Shown: positions 8,618 through 16,697, counted from the stretch's first letter. The stretch: DNA of 64,000 nucleotides from Arthrobacter liuii (GCF_014639275.1 NZ_BMFW01000018.1:460-64459); one strand, 5' to 3'. The notes: a model not told the origin generated them from the sequence alone. Numbers and translations: made by a program.

Positions 8618-9142
8618 CTAAGCGTTAAGCCATGCAGAGTAATATTTCCGGGCCTTGGCCAGCTTAGGGTTGATGATCACCTGGCAGTACCCCTGCTCCG
8701 GGTACTTGGCGTAGTAGTCCTGGTGGAATTCCTCCGCCACGTGGAAACGCGGCAGCCGGCTGACCTCGGTGACGATGGGATGCGGCCACAGCGCCTGGTT
8801 GCGTTCGATCGCTTCCTCGAACAGGATTTTTTCCTCGGTGGTCTCGTAGAACATCGAGGAACGGTACTGGGTTCCCACGTCGTATCCCTGTCGGTTCAGT
8901 GTGGTGGGGTCATGCAGGGCGAAGAACATATCCAGGACAACCTCAGCCGGGATGACCTCCTCATCGAAGGTCACCGCTACAACTTCGGCGTGGCCGGTGG
9001 TTCCACTGCAGACCGAGTAGTAGTCCGGATGGGGGTCGTGGCCGCCGGTGTAGCCCGATACCACCGAGGTCACGCTCCGGGTCTTCCGGTAAACGGCGTC
9101 AAGGCACCAGAAGCAGCCTCCGCCAAGAACAAAAGTTTTCAT
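8618..9142 (-). CDS. msrA: Peptide methionine sulfoxide reductase A
   Basis: Reduces methionine-S-sulfoxide in proteins. The 174-residue protein starts MKTFVLGGGCFWC; Cys10 is the nucleophile within the GCFWC motif, and the later GYTGG, GHAEVV and EEFHQDYYAKYP blocks are classic MsrA. A C-terminal GYCQVIINPKLAK supplies a resolving cysteine. The ATG at 9142 has an AGAGG site very close upstream. The open frame extends another 950 bases 5' over the NIF3 gene on the opposite strand, but that extension has no family match and is rejected. Confidence 0.96.
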   Translation of the reverse strand: MKTFVLGGGCFWCLDAVYRKTRSVTSVVSGYTGGHDPHPDYYSVCSGTTGHAEVVAVTFDEEVIPAEVVLDMFFALHDPTTLNRQGYDVGTQYRSSMFYETTEEKILFEEAIERNQALWPHPIVTEVSRLPRFHVAEEFHQDYYAKYPEQGYCQVIINPKLAKARKYYSAWLNA

Positions 9143-9241
9143 GACCTCTTCAATGGTTGACAGCGCCGGATGATTCCCCGGCGCCCCGGGCGCGGTGCCC
9201 AAACTGCGGCGGCAGTAAGCCGATGGGGTAAAACTAAGACT

Positions 9242-10165
9242 ATGCAACCTGTGGACACCGACGTTACCGGCAAGGCAGATCACCAGGGCGAAGCCTCCTC
9301 CGGCTCGCCGGAACCGGCCGCTTCCGCTGACGCCCCCACCCTGGCGGAACTGCTCCTTGCCGTTGAGGAGCTGTGGCCGGAATCCCTGGCGGAGAACTGG
9401 GACGAGGTGGGCCTCGTGGCAGGCCATCCGTCCGCCTCCGTCACGAAGGTGATATTTGCCGTGGACCCCACATCGGAGGTCATCGAGGAAGCCGTTGAGT
9501 GGGGGGCCGAGCTGCTCATCACCCACCACCCCCTGCTGTTGAAGGGCGTCACGTCCGTTGCTGCCACGTCGGCAAAGGGCCGGGCGGTCCACCGGCTTAT
9601 CGAGTCGGGGACGGCACTGCTGACCGTGCACACCAACGGGGACTCCGCCGTCGGTGGCGTCTCTGATGTCCTGGCCGATGCCCTGGGGCTCCAGGACGTC
9701 GCCCCGCTCACAGTGGCGGCCAACGGCCTGCCGGAGGAAGGCATCGGGCGTGTGGGCGACCTGGCGGATGCCATGACCCTGGGCGACTTCGCGGCGCGGG
9801 TGTTCGGGATTCTTCCGTCCGTTGCCGGGGGAGTGCGCGTGTCCGGAGACAAGGACGGACTGGTGCGGCGCATCGCGGTCTGCGGCGGCGCCGGCGACTC
9901 GCTGTTCGCTGAAGTGCGGGCCAGCAACGCCGACGTCTATGTCACCGCGGACCTTCGCCACCACCCCGCATCCGAAGCCCGGGAAGCCGCGCTGAACGGA
10001 CGCCCCTACCTGGTGGACGTTTCGCACTTTGCCAGTGAGTGGCTCTGGCTGCCTGCCGCGGCGGCGGCTTTGGGCAACGTCCTGGGTGACCAGGGCCATG
10101 CGGTGGAGATCCGGGTCAGCACCACCAACACGGATCCCTGGGACTTTATCCTTACTCCCGGCTGA
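9242..10165 (+). CDS. NIF3/YbgI-like dinuclear metal-centre protein
   Basis: Cytosolic NIF3-family protein of 307 residues, a hexameric ring fold with two metals per subunit; some members are listed as GTP cyclohydrolase 1 type 2 but the physiological role is unsettled. Metal ligands are visible: LITHHPLLLKG near residue 95, VHTNGDSA near residue 135, and the late DVSHFASEW. Residues 1-35 are a low-complexity extension, so the start is less certain; the ATG at 9242 lacks a good ribosome site. It stands next to the coiled-coil zinc-ribbon family gene, as in mycobacteria (Rv2230c/Rv2229c). Confidence 0.88.
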   Translation: MQPVDTDVTGKADHQGEASSGSPEPAASADAPTLAELLLAVEELWPESLAENWDEVGLVAGHPSASVTKVIFAVDPTSEVIEEAVEWGAELLITHHPLLLKGVTSVAATSAKGRAVHRLIESGTALLTVHTNGDSAVGGVSDVLADALGLQDVAPLTVAANGLPEEGIGRVGDLADAMTLGDFAARVFGILPSVAGGVRVSGDKDGLVRRIAVCGGAGDSLFAEVRASNADVYVTADLRHHPASEAREAALNGRPYLVDVSHFASEWLWLPAAAAALGNVLGDQGHAVEIRVSTTNTDPWDFILTPG

Positions 10166-10263
10166 GCCGTGGCCACAGGCGGACGGACAGGCCAGGCGCT
10201 AGAGTCTAGGAAGCGCCGGTTCGGTGCCCGGCCACGGCCGGAAGGGATCTAGCGGAGGTAACA

Positions 10264-11001
10264 GTGGCCAAGGCAGCACCGGCGGAACAGTTGAAGTTGC
10301 TCGAACTGCAGGGGCTCGACGCCAGGCTGAAGGGCCTCACCAACCGCCGCCGCACGCTGGAGAATGATCCCCGCATCAAGGATCTTGAGGCCGCCCTGTC
10401 CGTTGCCAACGGCGAACTGGGCGCCGCCAAAGTGGCCGTCCACGACGCCGAGGCCGCGCTGAAGCGGGCGGAGGCCGACGTCGAACAGGTAGCGTCACGC
10501 ATCGAACGCGACGAAGCGCGCCTCAACAGCGGCACCGGCCTCTCCAAGGACCTGGTGGCACTGCAGAAAGACATCGCCTCGCTCAACAAGCGGCGCTCCG
10601 ACCTTGAGGACGTGGAGCTGGAGGTCATGGAACGGCTGGACTCGCTGCGGGAACGGCAGGCGGCGCAGCAGCAGATTGTTGATGACATCCAGGGTTCCTT
10701 CGGCACCATCAGGGCTGAGCTTGATGCGGCCCTGGCCGAAGTGGAAACCGAAGCGGCGGGGCTTGGTGCCCAGCGCACCGGATTTGCCGCGGGCCTGGAT
10801 TCTGCCATGGTGGCGGTCTACGAAAAGACGCTGGCCAAGCGCGGTGTTGGTGCGGCGCGGCTCTTCCACGGCACCTCGGAAGCATCGGGCATGAAGCTGA
10901 GTCCAGGCGACCTCGCCGAGATCAAGGCGGCTGCCGCCGACGACATCGTGTTCTGCCCGGACTCCGGTGCCATCCTTGTCCGTTCCGACGAATGGGCCTG
11001 A
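10264..11001 (+). CDS. Coiled-coil protein of the C4 zinc-ribbon (CT398-like) family with a degenerate ribbon
   Basis: A 245-residue protein whose residues 1-185 form a long coiled coil (heptad-like stretches such as ALKRAEADVEQVASRIERDEARL). The C-terminus matches the family that normally ends in a four-cysteine zinc ribbon, with GVGAARL leading into it and ILVRSDEWA at the end. Here only one cysteine remains (Cys231 in FCPDSGAILVR); the first pair is replaced by FHGTSEASGMKLSP. The GTG at 10264 has GGAGG at a five-base spacing. Function of the family is unknown; ring-like or scaffold roles are guesses. Confidence 0.88.
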   Translation: MAKAAPAEQLKLLELQGLDARLKGLTNRRRTLENDPRIKDLEAALSVANGELGAAKVAVHDAEAALKRAEADVEQVASRIERDEARLNSGTGLSKDLVALQKDIASLNKRRSDLEDVELEVMERLDSLRERQAAQQQIVDDIQGSFGTIRAELDAALAEVETEAAGLGAQRTGFAAGLDSAMVAVYEKTLAKRGVGAARLFHGTSEASGMKLSPGDLAEIKAAAADDIVFCPDSGAILVRSDEWA

Positions 11002-11013
11002 CCCGCCTGGAGA

Positions 11014-11778
11014 TCAGCCCGGCAGGATGATGTTCAGGGCGTGCGGCTTGCGGCCGGTGCCCGGCACCAGTTCGGCGTCCCACTTTTCGCGGGCAGCCTT
11101 CAAAAGGTCCGACGGCGCGGCCGGGGCTTTTCCGCGGCGCGCCAGCAGGTGCCGCGCGAGTTCGCCGCGGGTGTGCTTGGCGAAGTGGCTCACCACCTTG
11201 CGTACTCCGCCGGCCTCGGTGAAGACGTTGACGGCGACGGTCTGTTCCGGCGGCGGCGTCCATGCCGCGGCATAAGTGCTGGACCGGCAGTCGACCAGCA
11301 GGTGCCCCTGGCCCGCGCCTGTAAGGGTGTCGCCAAGCTGCGCCTTCCAGAACGGAGCCAGCCTGCCGACGTCGGGCAGCGCCGTGCCCATGGACAGCCG
11401 GTAGGCCGGGACGCTGTCGCCAAACCGAAGGGCCCCCCACAGCGCTGATACCACCAGGACGGACGCGTCTGCCTTGCGCCGCTGGCCCGGCGTGAGGCTC
11501 CGGTACCCAAGGGCGTCATACAAAACGCCCGAATAGATGCTGTGCGCCGGCGCCGCCGGCTCGGCGTGCAGGCGCGTATTGCGCTCGACGTCGTCACGCA
11601 GCGATGCGCCAACGCCCAGCAGGGCGAGCGCATCCTGGTGCGCGCTGACCGTTCCCAGTGCCTCAAGGACCTTTGCGCGGTACGGATTAAGCTCCGGGAA
11701 GCTCAAGGCGGACCAGTCGACGGCGGGCCCGCGGAGCGCGGGCGTCTTGCCTTCGGAAGGGGGAAGCAGAATCAGCAC
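11014..11778 (-). CDS. yaaA: YaaA family peroxide-stress protein
   Basis: The 254-residue protein opens with the family signature LILLPPSEGKT and keeps the other conserved blocks: YSGVLYDALGY, VVSALWGALRFGDSVPAYRLSMG, the VDCRSSTYAA motif and a late SHFAKHTRGELAR. In E. coli YaaA lowers free iron and oxidative DNA damage during peroxide stress and binds DNA; transfer of that role here is inference. A GTG at 11778 starts it. It ends just after the coiled-coil gene and is divergent from rnpB. Confidence 0.93.
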   Translation of the reverse strand: MLILLPPSEGKTPALRGPAVDWSALSFPELNPYRAKVLEALGTVSAHQDALALLGVGASLRDDVERNTRLHAEPAAPAHSIYSGVLYDALGYRSLTPGQRRKADASVLVVSALWGALRFGDSVPAYRLSMGTALPDVGRLAPFWKAQLGDTLTGAGQGHLLVDCRSSTYAAAWTPPPEQTVAVNVFTEAGGVRKVVSHFAKHTRGELARHLLARRGKAPAAPSDLLKAAREKWDAELVPGTGRKPHALNIILPG

Positions 11779-11831
11779 CGTCCGATCCTACCGGCGACAA
11801 CAAGCGCCGGCAGCGCCGGTAGACTGGACGC

Positions 11832-12221
11832 GGATGGGACAGCCAGACGGCCGCGCGCCACGCAGGTGGCTCGAGGAACGTCCGGGCTCCGCAGGGCAGG
11901 GTGGTGGGTAACGCCCACTCGGGGCAACCCGCAGGCCAGTGCCACAGAAAACAGACCGCCTGCATTTCCGGTTTTGGCCGTGAAGGGCAGGTAAGGGTGA
12001 AACGGTGGTGTAAGAGACCACCAGCTTCCCGGGTGACCGGGAAGGCTAGGTAAACCCCACCCGGAGCAAGGCCAGACAGGACACGTTCGAGGGCTGCCCG
12101 CCCGAGTGTCCGGGTAGGCCGCTGGAGGGTGCCGGCAACGGTACTCGTAGATGGATGGCCGTCGCTCCCTTTCCGGTAACGGCAGGGGGGAACAGAACCC
12201 GGCGTACCGGCTGTCCCATCC
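11832..12221 (+). ncRNA. rnpB: RNase P RNA, bacterial class A
   Basis: Catalytic RNA that removes tRNA 5' leaders. The ends pair to close the molecule (GGATGGGACAGCC at 11832-11844 with its complement ending at 12221). The conserved core is present: GAGGAACGTCCGGGCTCC near the 5' end, AGGGTGAAACGGTGGTG with the AAGAGACCACCAG stem in the middle, GTAGGCCGCTGGAG, AGATGGATGGCCGTC and the 3' AACAGAACCCGGCGTACCG. About 390 nt, normal for the class. Open frames on the minus strand here are meaningless. Confidence 0.96.
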
Positions 12222-12260
12222 TTCAAACCGCGTTTGGCCGTGGGAGGTGCACCGCGGCTG

Positions 12261-12276
12261 TGTGAGTGATTTCACG
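12261..12276. promoter_or_regulatory. CRP/GlxR-like site upstream of the GAPDH gene
   Basis: TGTGAGTGATTTCACG matches TGTGA-N6-TCACA with one mismatch. It sits about 40 bases before a possible -10 element TAGAAT at 12310-12315, a sensible place for activation. cAMP-receptor-type regulators use this motif in Actinobacteria; control of carbon metabolism would fit. Motif call from memory, binding not shown. Confidence 0.55.
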
Positions 12277-12338
12277 CAGTACAAGCGTGTTCCCTGCGGT
12301 GGGCCAAATTAGAATGGATCCCGGACGCAGGAGTTCTC

Positions 12339-12376
12339 CCGCCGAAAGTTGCGTCCGCAACCGGCGGTTTTTCTTT
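12339..12376 (+). terminator. Intrinsic terminator in the rnpB-gap interval
   Basis: CCGCCG (12339-12344) and GTTGC pair with GCAAC and CGGCGG (12362-12367), with three unpaired A, followed by TTTTTCTTT. It lies 118 bases after rnpB and downstream of a possible promoter, so it may end rnpB or attenuate the GAPDH transcript. Confidence 0.75.
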
Positions 12377-12451
12377 GCACGCGATCCGGGCGCCTGGGGG
12401 CCATCCCTGCAGGTGCCGGTGCCCCTGGACATCATCAGGTGGCCTACATCT

Positions 12452-12469
12452 GTGTACGACGACGTACAC
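12452..12469. promoter_or_regulatory. Palindrome GTGTAC-N6-GTACAC just before the GAPDH gene
   Basis: Perfect six-base arms with a six-base spacer, ending about 10 bases before the ribosome site of the GAPDH gene. It looks like an operator for a dimeric regulator or a leader hairpin over the start. The regulator is unknown. Confidence 0.45.
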
Positions 12470-12493
12470 GGCTGAACCGAGGAAGGTATTTCT

Positions 12494-13972
12494 GTGAGCC
12501 AGACGTCTGATTCTTGTCTTGATACGTGGATGGGCCGGGAGGCCCTCGCCGAGGCCATGATCCCGGTGATCGGCAGGCTGTACCGCGAAAACAACGTGGT
12601 CACCAGCATCCACGGCCGGAGCCTGATCAACAAGTCCACCATGAACATCCTCAAGGCGCACCGCTTCGCGCGCCGGATGAGCAAGGACGAACTGCTCCTG
12701 GAAGACACGGCGCCCCTGCTGAACACGCTGGCCGGACTGGACCTCGGTGCGGCCGCGATCGACATCGCCCGCCTAAACCAGAAGTTCAAGGAAGAAGGCA
12801 ACGGCGCCACCCTGGAGGAATTCCTCCGCAGCGAGCTCGGGGAGATCGTGGGCAAGCGCGGCGGCGATGACCGCACCAGCACCGACGTCGTCCTCTATGG
12901 CTTTGGCCGCATCGGACGCCTCCTGGCACGGATCCTCATCGAGAAGGCCGGCGGCGGCCACGGACTGCGCCTGCGGGCCATCGTGGTGCGCCGCGGCTCC
13001 GACAACGACCTCTCCAAGCGCGCCAGCCTCCTGCGCCGCGACTCCGTCCACGGCTCCTTCGAAGGCACCATCCGGATCGACGAGGCCGCCAACACCATCA
13101 CGGCCAACGGCGTGCAGATCCAGGTCATCTACTCGAACGATCCCGCCACCATCGACTACACGGACTATGGGATCAACGACGCCCTGGTAGTGGACAACAC
13201 GGGCCGCTGGCGCGACGCCGAAGGACTCTCCCAGCACCTGCAGAGCAAGGGCGTGGCACGGGTCCTGCTGACCGCTCCGGGCAAGGGCGAACTGAAGAAC
13301 ATCGTCCACGGCATCAACCACAAGGACATCACCGATGCGGACCGGATCGTCTCCGCTGCGTCCTGCACCACCAACGCCATCACCCCGGTCCTGAAGGCCA
13401 TCAATGACAAGTTCGGCGTGGTGCACGGCCATGTGGAAACCGTCCACTCCTTCACCAACGACCAGAACCTGATCGACAACTTCCACAAGGGCGACCGCCG
13501 CGGCCGCTCCGCGGCCCTGAATATGGTCATCACCGAAACCGGTGCCGCCAAGGCCGTGGCCAAGGCCCTGCCCGAACTCCTGGGCAAGCTGACCGGCAGT
13601 TCCATCCGCGTCCCCACCCCGGACGTATCGCTGGCCATCCTGAACCTCAGCCTCGAAAACGGCACCACCAAGGACGAGGTCAACGACTACCTGCGCGAAA
13701 TGTCGCTGCACTCGGACCTGCGCAAGCAGATCGACTACATCGACTCGCCCGAGGTCGTCTCCACCGACTTCGTTGGTTCCCGCCGCGCCGGCATCGTGGA
13801 CGGCCTGGCCACGGTGTCCACGGACAAGAACCTGGTCCTCTATGTCTGGTACGACAACGAGTTCGGCTACAGCTGCCAGGTGGTGCGCGTCATGGAGGAA
13901 ATGGCCGGCGTGAACCCGCCGTCGTTCCCCGCGAAGGAAAGCGCTGCAGCCCTGGCTGCCATCGCCGTCTGA
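12494..13972 (+). CDS. gapB: Long-form glyceraldehyde-3-phosphate dehydrogenase (GapB type)
   Basis: The 492-residue enzyme interconverts glyceraldehyde 3-phosphate and 1,3-bisphosphoglycerate. An all-helical N-terminal extension of about 130 residues precedes the Rossmann motif DVVLYGFGRIGRLLARIL; the catalytic cysteine is in SAASCTTNAITPV, followed by HSFTNDQN, RRGRSAALN and the C-terminal WYDNEFGYS. Standard GAPDH is about 335 residues, so this is the extended class represented by Corynebacterium GapB, which works in the gluconeogenic direction with NADP; that direction is inferred here. The GTG at 12494 has an AGGAAGG site. The leader carries several regulatory elements. Confidence 0.93.
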   Translation: MSQTSDSCLDTWMGREALAEAMIPVIGRLYRENNVVTSIHGRSLINKSTMNILKAHRFARRMSKDELLLEDTAPLLNTLAGLDLGAAAIDIARLNQKFKEEGNGATLEEFLRSELGEIVGKRGGDDRTSTDVVLYGFGRIGRLLARILIEKAGGGHGLRLRAIVVRRGSDNDLSKRASLLRRDSVHGSFEGTIRIDEAANTITANGVQIQVIYSNDPATIDYTDYGINDALVVDNTGRWRDAEGLSQHLQSKGVARVLLTAPGKGELKNIVHGINHKDITDADRIVSAASCTTNAITPVLKAINDKFGVVHGHVETVHSFTNDQNLIDNFHKGDRRGRSAALNMVITETGAAKAVAKALPELLGKLTGSSIRVPTPDVSLAILNLSLENGTTKDEVNDYLREMSLHSDLRKQIDYIDSPEVVSTDFVGSRRAGIVDGLATVSTDKNLVLYVWYDNEFGYSCQVVRVMEEMAGVNPPSFPAKESAAALAAIAV

Positions 13973-13995
13973 CCGATTCCACCACGTCCTGCGAA

Positions 13996-14027
13996 TTCCC
14001 GGCTGGTTCTCTGGAATCAGCCGGGAA
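13996..14027 (+). terminator. Hairpin downstream of the GAPDH gene
   Basis: TTCCCGGCTG at 13996-14005 pairs perfectly with CAGCCGGGAA at 14018-14027. It begins 24 bases after the stop codon; no T-run follows, so termination efficiency is doubtful. Confidence 0.45.
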
Positions 14028-14046
14028 ACGGGACCAGACTGGTGGC

Positions 14047-14256
14047 ATGGACAACGAATCGACACTCCAGCACGAAACCACCCTCGAGCACGCGCTGGAC
14101 GTGGCCAAGGCCAACCATAAGGAAGCAGTGCGGCTGCTGGACCGCGCGCGTGCCGCCCAGAAAAACGGCGATGTCAGCGATGACAGGGTGCGCCAACTCG
14201 AGAGCCTGCTGGCCATTGCGGAAGAGGACCTTCGAAGGGTTACCAGGGAACAGTAG
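14047..14256 (+). CDS. Small charged helical protein, function unknown
   Basis: A 69-residue frame starting MDNESTLQHETTLEHALDVA and continuing with strongly helical, charged sequence (HKEAVRLLDRARAAQKNG, RQLESLLAIAEEDLRRV). The composition and codon-third-position GC look coding, and the protein would be a short helical hairpin or coiled coil. A GGTGG lies close upstream of the ATG. I do not recognise the family; a chance frame cannot be excluded. Confidence 0.45.
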   Translation: MDNESTLQHETTLEHALDVAKANHKEAVRLLDRARAAQKNGDVSDDRVRQLESLLAIAEEDLRRVTREQ

Positions 14257-14382
14257 CCCGGCGGCGACCGCAAGGCCCTGTGATCCATCACTCTTCCTCA
14301 ACAGTGTGGATATCTGCGCCCGGGGGCGTCCTCTGTCCTAGGCTCTTGGGGTGCCTGATTTTCCCCTCCCAGCGTCAACCCC

Positions 14383-15180
14383 ATGACCATCAGCTGGTCT
14401 GCCTACCGCCGCGCACGCCGCCGTTCCCACCAGGCCTGGGTGCTTCTTTTTACGGCTGCTGCAGCCATCATTGCCGGCCTGTTCTGGTTCTTCACCGCCG
14501 GACAGTTCGCGGCAGCGGGGCCGGCGATGGAGGGGCCAACGGAGGCGCCCGTCTTTAACGCCGCCTGGATGAAACCGGTCCAGGAGCCCAACCCGGTGCC
14601 GGCAGGCAGGGCCCTTGCAGCCCTCGACGGCCTGGCCGTGAAGGGACGGGCACCGAACACCGATTACAGCCGCGAAGCCTTTGGCCAGGCATGGCTGGAT
14701 GTTGACCGAAACGGCTGCGATACCCGCAACGACATTCTCCGCAGGGACCTCGCCGATGTTGTGTTCTCCGAAGGCTCCACCTGCAAGGTAACGGCCGGGC
14801 ACTTCCGGGAACCCTACACCGGCCAGGACGTTGACTTCCGCCGCGGTTCCGACAGCAGCCGGGCGGTCCAGATCGACCATGTAGTGGCACTGGGTGACGC
14901 CTGGCAAAAGGGAGCGCAGGGCCTGGGACCGAAGGAACGCCAGAGCCTCGCCAACGACCCCCTGAACCTCATCGCTGCCGACGGCGCCTCGAACCAGCAA
15001 AAAAGCGCGGGCGACGCCGCCACCTGGCTGCCGAAAAACACCGCGATCCGCTGCCATTACGTGGCACGCCAGATCTCCGTCAAGGCAGCCTACGGCTTGT
15101 GGGTGACGTCGGCTGAAAAGGACGCCATGAAAGGCGTCCTCGCTTCGTGCCCGGATCAGGCGACCATTACGGCCCGCTGA
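14383..15180 (+). CDS. Membrane-anchored or exported HNH (DUF1524-type) nuclease-like protein
   Basis: A 265-residue protein. One hydrophobic segment at about residues 19-42 (WVLLFTAAAAIIAGLFWFF) after a very basic N-terminus predicts export or a single anchor. The rest resembles extracellular HNH proteins of Actinobacteria: WLDVDRNGCDTRNDIL, the catalytic-like VQIDHVVALGDAW, and LANDPLNLIAADGASNQQKS with WLPKN. The conserved cysteines (NGCDTR, STCKV, IRCHYV, ASCPD) fit disulfides outside the cytosol. Likely a secreted nuclease for nutrient DNA or defence; substrate unknown. Confidence 0.85.
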   Translation: MTISWSAYRRARRRSHQAWVLLFTAAAAIIAGLFWFFTAGQFAAAGPAMEGPTEAPVFNAAWMKPVQEPNPVPAGRALAALDGLAVKGRAPNTDYSREAFGQAWLDVDRNGCDTRNDILRRDLADVVFSEGSTCKVTAGHFREPYTGQDVDFRRGSDSSRAVQIDHVVALGDAWQKGAQGLGPKERQSLANDPLNLIAADGASNQQKSAGDAATWLPKNTAIRCHYVARQISVKAAYGLWVTSAEKDAMKGVLASCPDQATITAR

Positions 15181-15201
15181 CCGGGGCTCGCCCGGAAAGG
15201 G

Positions 15202-15774
15202 TCAGTGACCGAACGGATCAGGGTCGACACCGGGCATCCATGTCAGCCCGGGCACGCCCCACCCGTTCTTCTTCGCCTGCTTCATGGCCTTGCGCGCATA
15301 GCGGTCAATGAGCCGGTTGACGTACAGCTTGCCGTCCAGGTGGTCGAACTCGTGCTGGATAACCCTGGCAAACCAGCCAGTAGCCTCGAACTTCACCGGT
15401 TCACCGAAACCGTCAAAACCCTCCACCCGTGCCCAGTCTGCCCGCTTGAGCGGATACTGCTCACCCGGGAAGGACAGGCAGCCCTCTTCCTCCTCGTCCG
15501 GGTCAGGGGCAGCGCCGGAGACCTTGGACAGGGTCAGGACCGGATTCACCACGACGCCGGTTGGGGGAGCGCCGTCGTCATTGGCGTACTTGTAGACGAA
15601 TATCCGCTTGCCGACGCCGATCTGCGGGGCAGCGAGACCCACCCCGTTCGCGGCGTCATTGGTTTCGAACATGTCGGCAATCAAGGTGCGCAGTTCGTCG
15701 TCGAACACCTCAACCTCGGCGGCGCGGCGGTGCAGGACGGGCTCGCCCCAGATGGTGATTGGCTGAACAGTCAT
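15202..15774 (-). CDS. def: Peptide deformylase
   Basis: Removes the formyl group from nascent N-terminal methionine. The 190-residue protein has the three metal/catalytic motifs: GVGLAAPQIG, EGCLSFPG (metal cysteine) and QHEFDHLDG (two metal histidines and the catalytic Glu). An acidic insertion PDPDEEEE just before EGCLS is notable but harmless. The ATG at 15774 has GGAGGA eight bases upstream; an in-frame start 45 bases earlier lacks support. It is on the same strand as tRNA-His and orn but separated by a terminator. Confidence 0.96.
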   Translation of the reverse strand: MTVQPITIWGEPVLHRRAAEVEVFDDELRTLIADMFETNDAANGVGLAAPQIGVGKRIFVYKYANDDGAPPTGVVVNPVLTLSKVSGAAPDPDEEEEGCLSFPGEQYPLKRADWARVEGFDGFGEPVKFEATGWFARVIQHEFDHLDGKLYVNRLIDRYARKAMKQAKKNGWGVPGLTWMPGVDPDPFGH

Positions 15775-15823
15775 CTCGCGGTCCTCCGGCGGTATCCAGT
15801 GCAGAAGCAATTGATGCAAAACA

Positions 15824-15859
15824 AAGGAGGCCGCACCGGATATCCGGTACGGCCTCCTT
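15824..15859 (-). terminator. Terminator of tRNA-His
   Basis: An almost perfect palindrome (AAGGAGGCCG, one mismatch, ACCGGA, then the mirror) covers 15824-15859. Read leftward, the stem is followed by a T-rich stretch (CCTCCTTTGTTTTGC), so it should end the tRNA-His transcript before def. Confidence 0.8.
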
Positions 15860-15867
15860 ACTGTGAG

Positions 15868-15941
15868 GGTGAGCTACGGGGGTTGAACCCGCGACCTCCT
15901 GGACCACAACCAGGCGCTCTGCCAACTGAGCTAAGCCCACC
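15868..15941 (-). tRNA. tRNA-His (anticodon GTG)
   Basis: Acceptor GTGGGCT pairs with AGCTCAC (one G-T), the anticodon stem CCTGG/CCAGG encloses TTGTGGT with GTG, and the T loop is TTCAACC. A G at -1 opposite discriminator C, the His identity pair, is encoded. CCA is not encoded. Confidence 0.96.
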
Positions 15942-16067
15942 ATGTGCCTCAAGTGGTCCGCCCTAGCGGCTCACTGGAAACGCAACTCAAATAGCTTACC
16001 TGCTCGGAAGGGGTGCTTTGTCCACTTTCCGCGATTTGCGCGAAATTTCATGCAAACGTGGCGCAGA

Positions 16068-16697
16068 TTACTCGCGGGGCTGCCCTTCGGCGTCACTGCT
16101 GGTGATTCTCCGGGCGATCTTCTGGGCCGTGGCGCTGTCGGGGCCGGGCGCTGGAACGAAGACGGCCTCACGGTAGTAGCGGAGTTCGTCGATGGAGTCC
16201 TTGATGTCTCCCAGCGCGCGGTGGCCACCCTTTTTTGCGGGTGACTGGAAGTAGGCCCGGGCGTACCAGCGGCGCGACAGCTCCTTGATGGTGCTGACAT
16301 CGATGACGCGGTAGTGGAGGTGTTCCACGATTGCAGGCATGTCGCGGGACAGGAATACCCGGTCGGTTCCCACCGAGTTGCCGCCCAGCGGCGCCTTGCG
16401 CGGGTCCGGAACCCAGGTGGAGATGTACTCCATCACCGCGGCCTCTGCTTCTGCCATCGTCTTGCCGTGCGGCAGTTCCTCCAGCAGGCCGGACTTGGTG
16501 TGCATGTCCCGGACGAAATCGGACATCTGGGCAACGGCGGCGTTGTCGGGTTTGATGACCACGTCCACACCGTCCCCCAGGATGTTCAGTTCTGAATCGG
16601 TGACCAGGGCCGCCACCTCGACAAGGGCGTCGTTCTTGATGTCCAGGCCGGTCATTTCGCAGTCGATCCAGACGATTCGTTCGTTAGATATAGGCAC
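16068..16697 (-). CDS. orn: Oligoribonuclease
   Basis: 3'-5' exoribonuclease of the DEDDh group that finishes RNA decay by degrading di- to penta-nucleotides, including pGpG. The 209 residues show the catalytic set: IVWIDCEMTGLD (D and E near residues 12 and 14), later GGNSVGTDRVFLSRDMP, and GGHRALGDIKDSIDELRYY supplying the late H and D. The C-terminal 30 residues are a variable tail. A GTG at 16697 starts it. tRNA-His lies downstream on the same strand. Confidence 0.96.
   Translation of the reverse strand: MPISNERIVWIDCEMTGLDIKNDALVEVAALVTDSELNILGDGVDVVIKPDNAAVAQMSDFVRDMHTKSGLLEELPHGKTMAEAEAAVMEYISTWVPDPRKAPLGGNSVGTDRVFLSRDMPAIVEHLHYRVIDVSTIKELSRRWYARAYFQSPAKKGGHRALGDIKDSIDELRYYREAVFVPAPGPDSATAQKIARRITSSDAEGQPRE

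Noticed and set aside
11687..12284. Overlapping minus-strand frames of 170-180 codons.
   Set aside because: They lie antisense to rnpB, whose structure explains the sequence.
12266..12475. A 69-codon rightward frame between rnpB and the GAPDH gene.
   Set aside because: It spans the CRP-like site and the terminator stem, has no ribosome site, and reads as non-coding leader.
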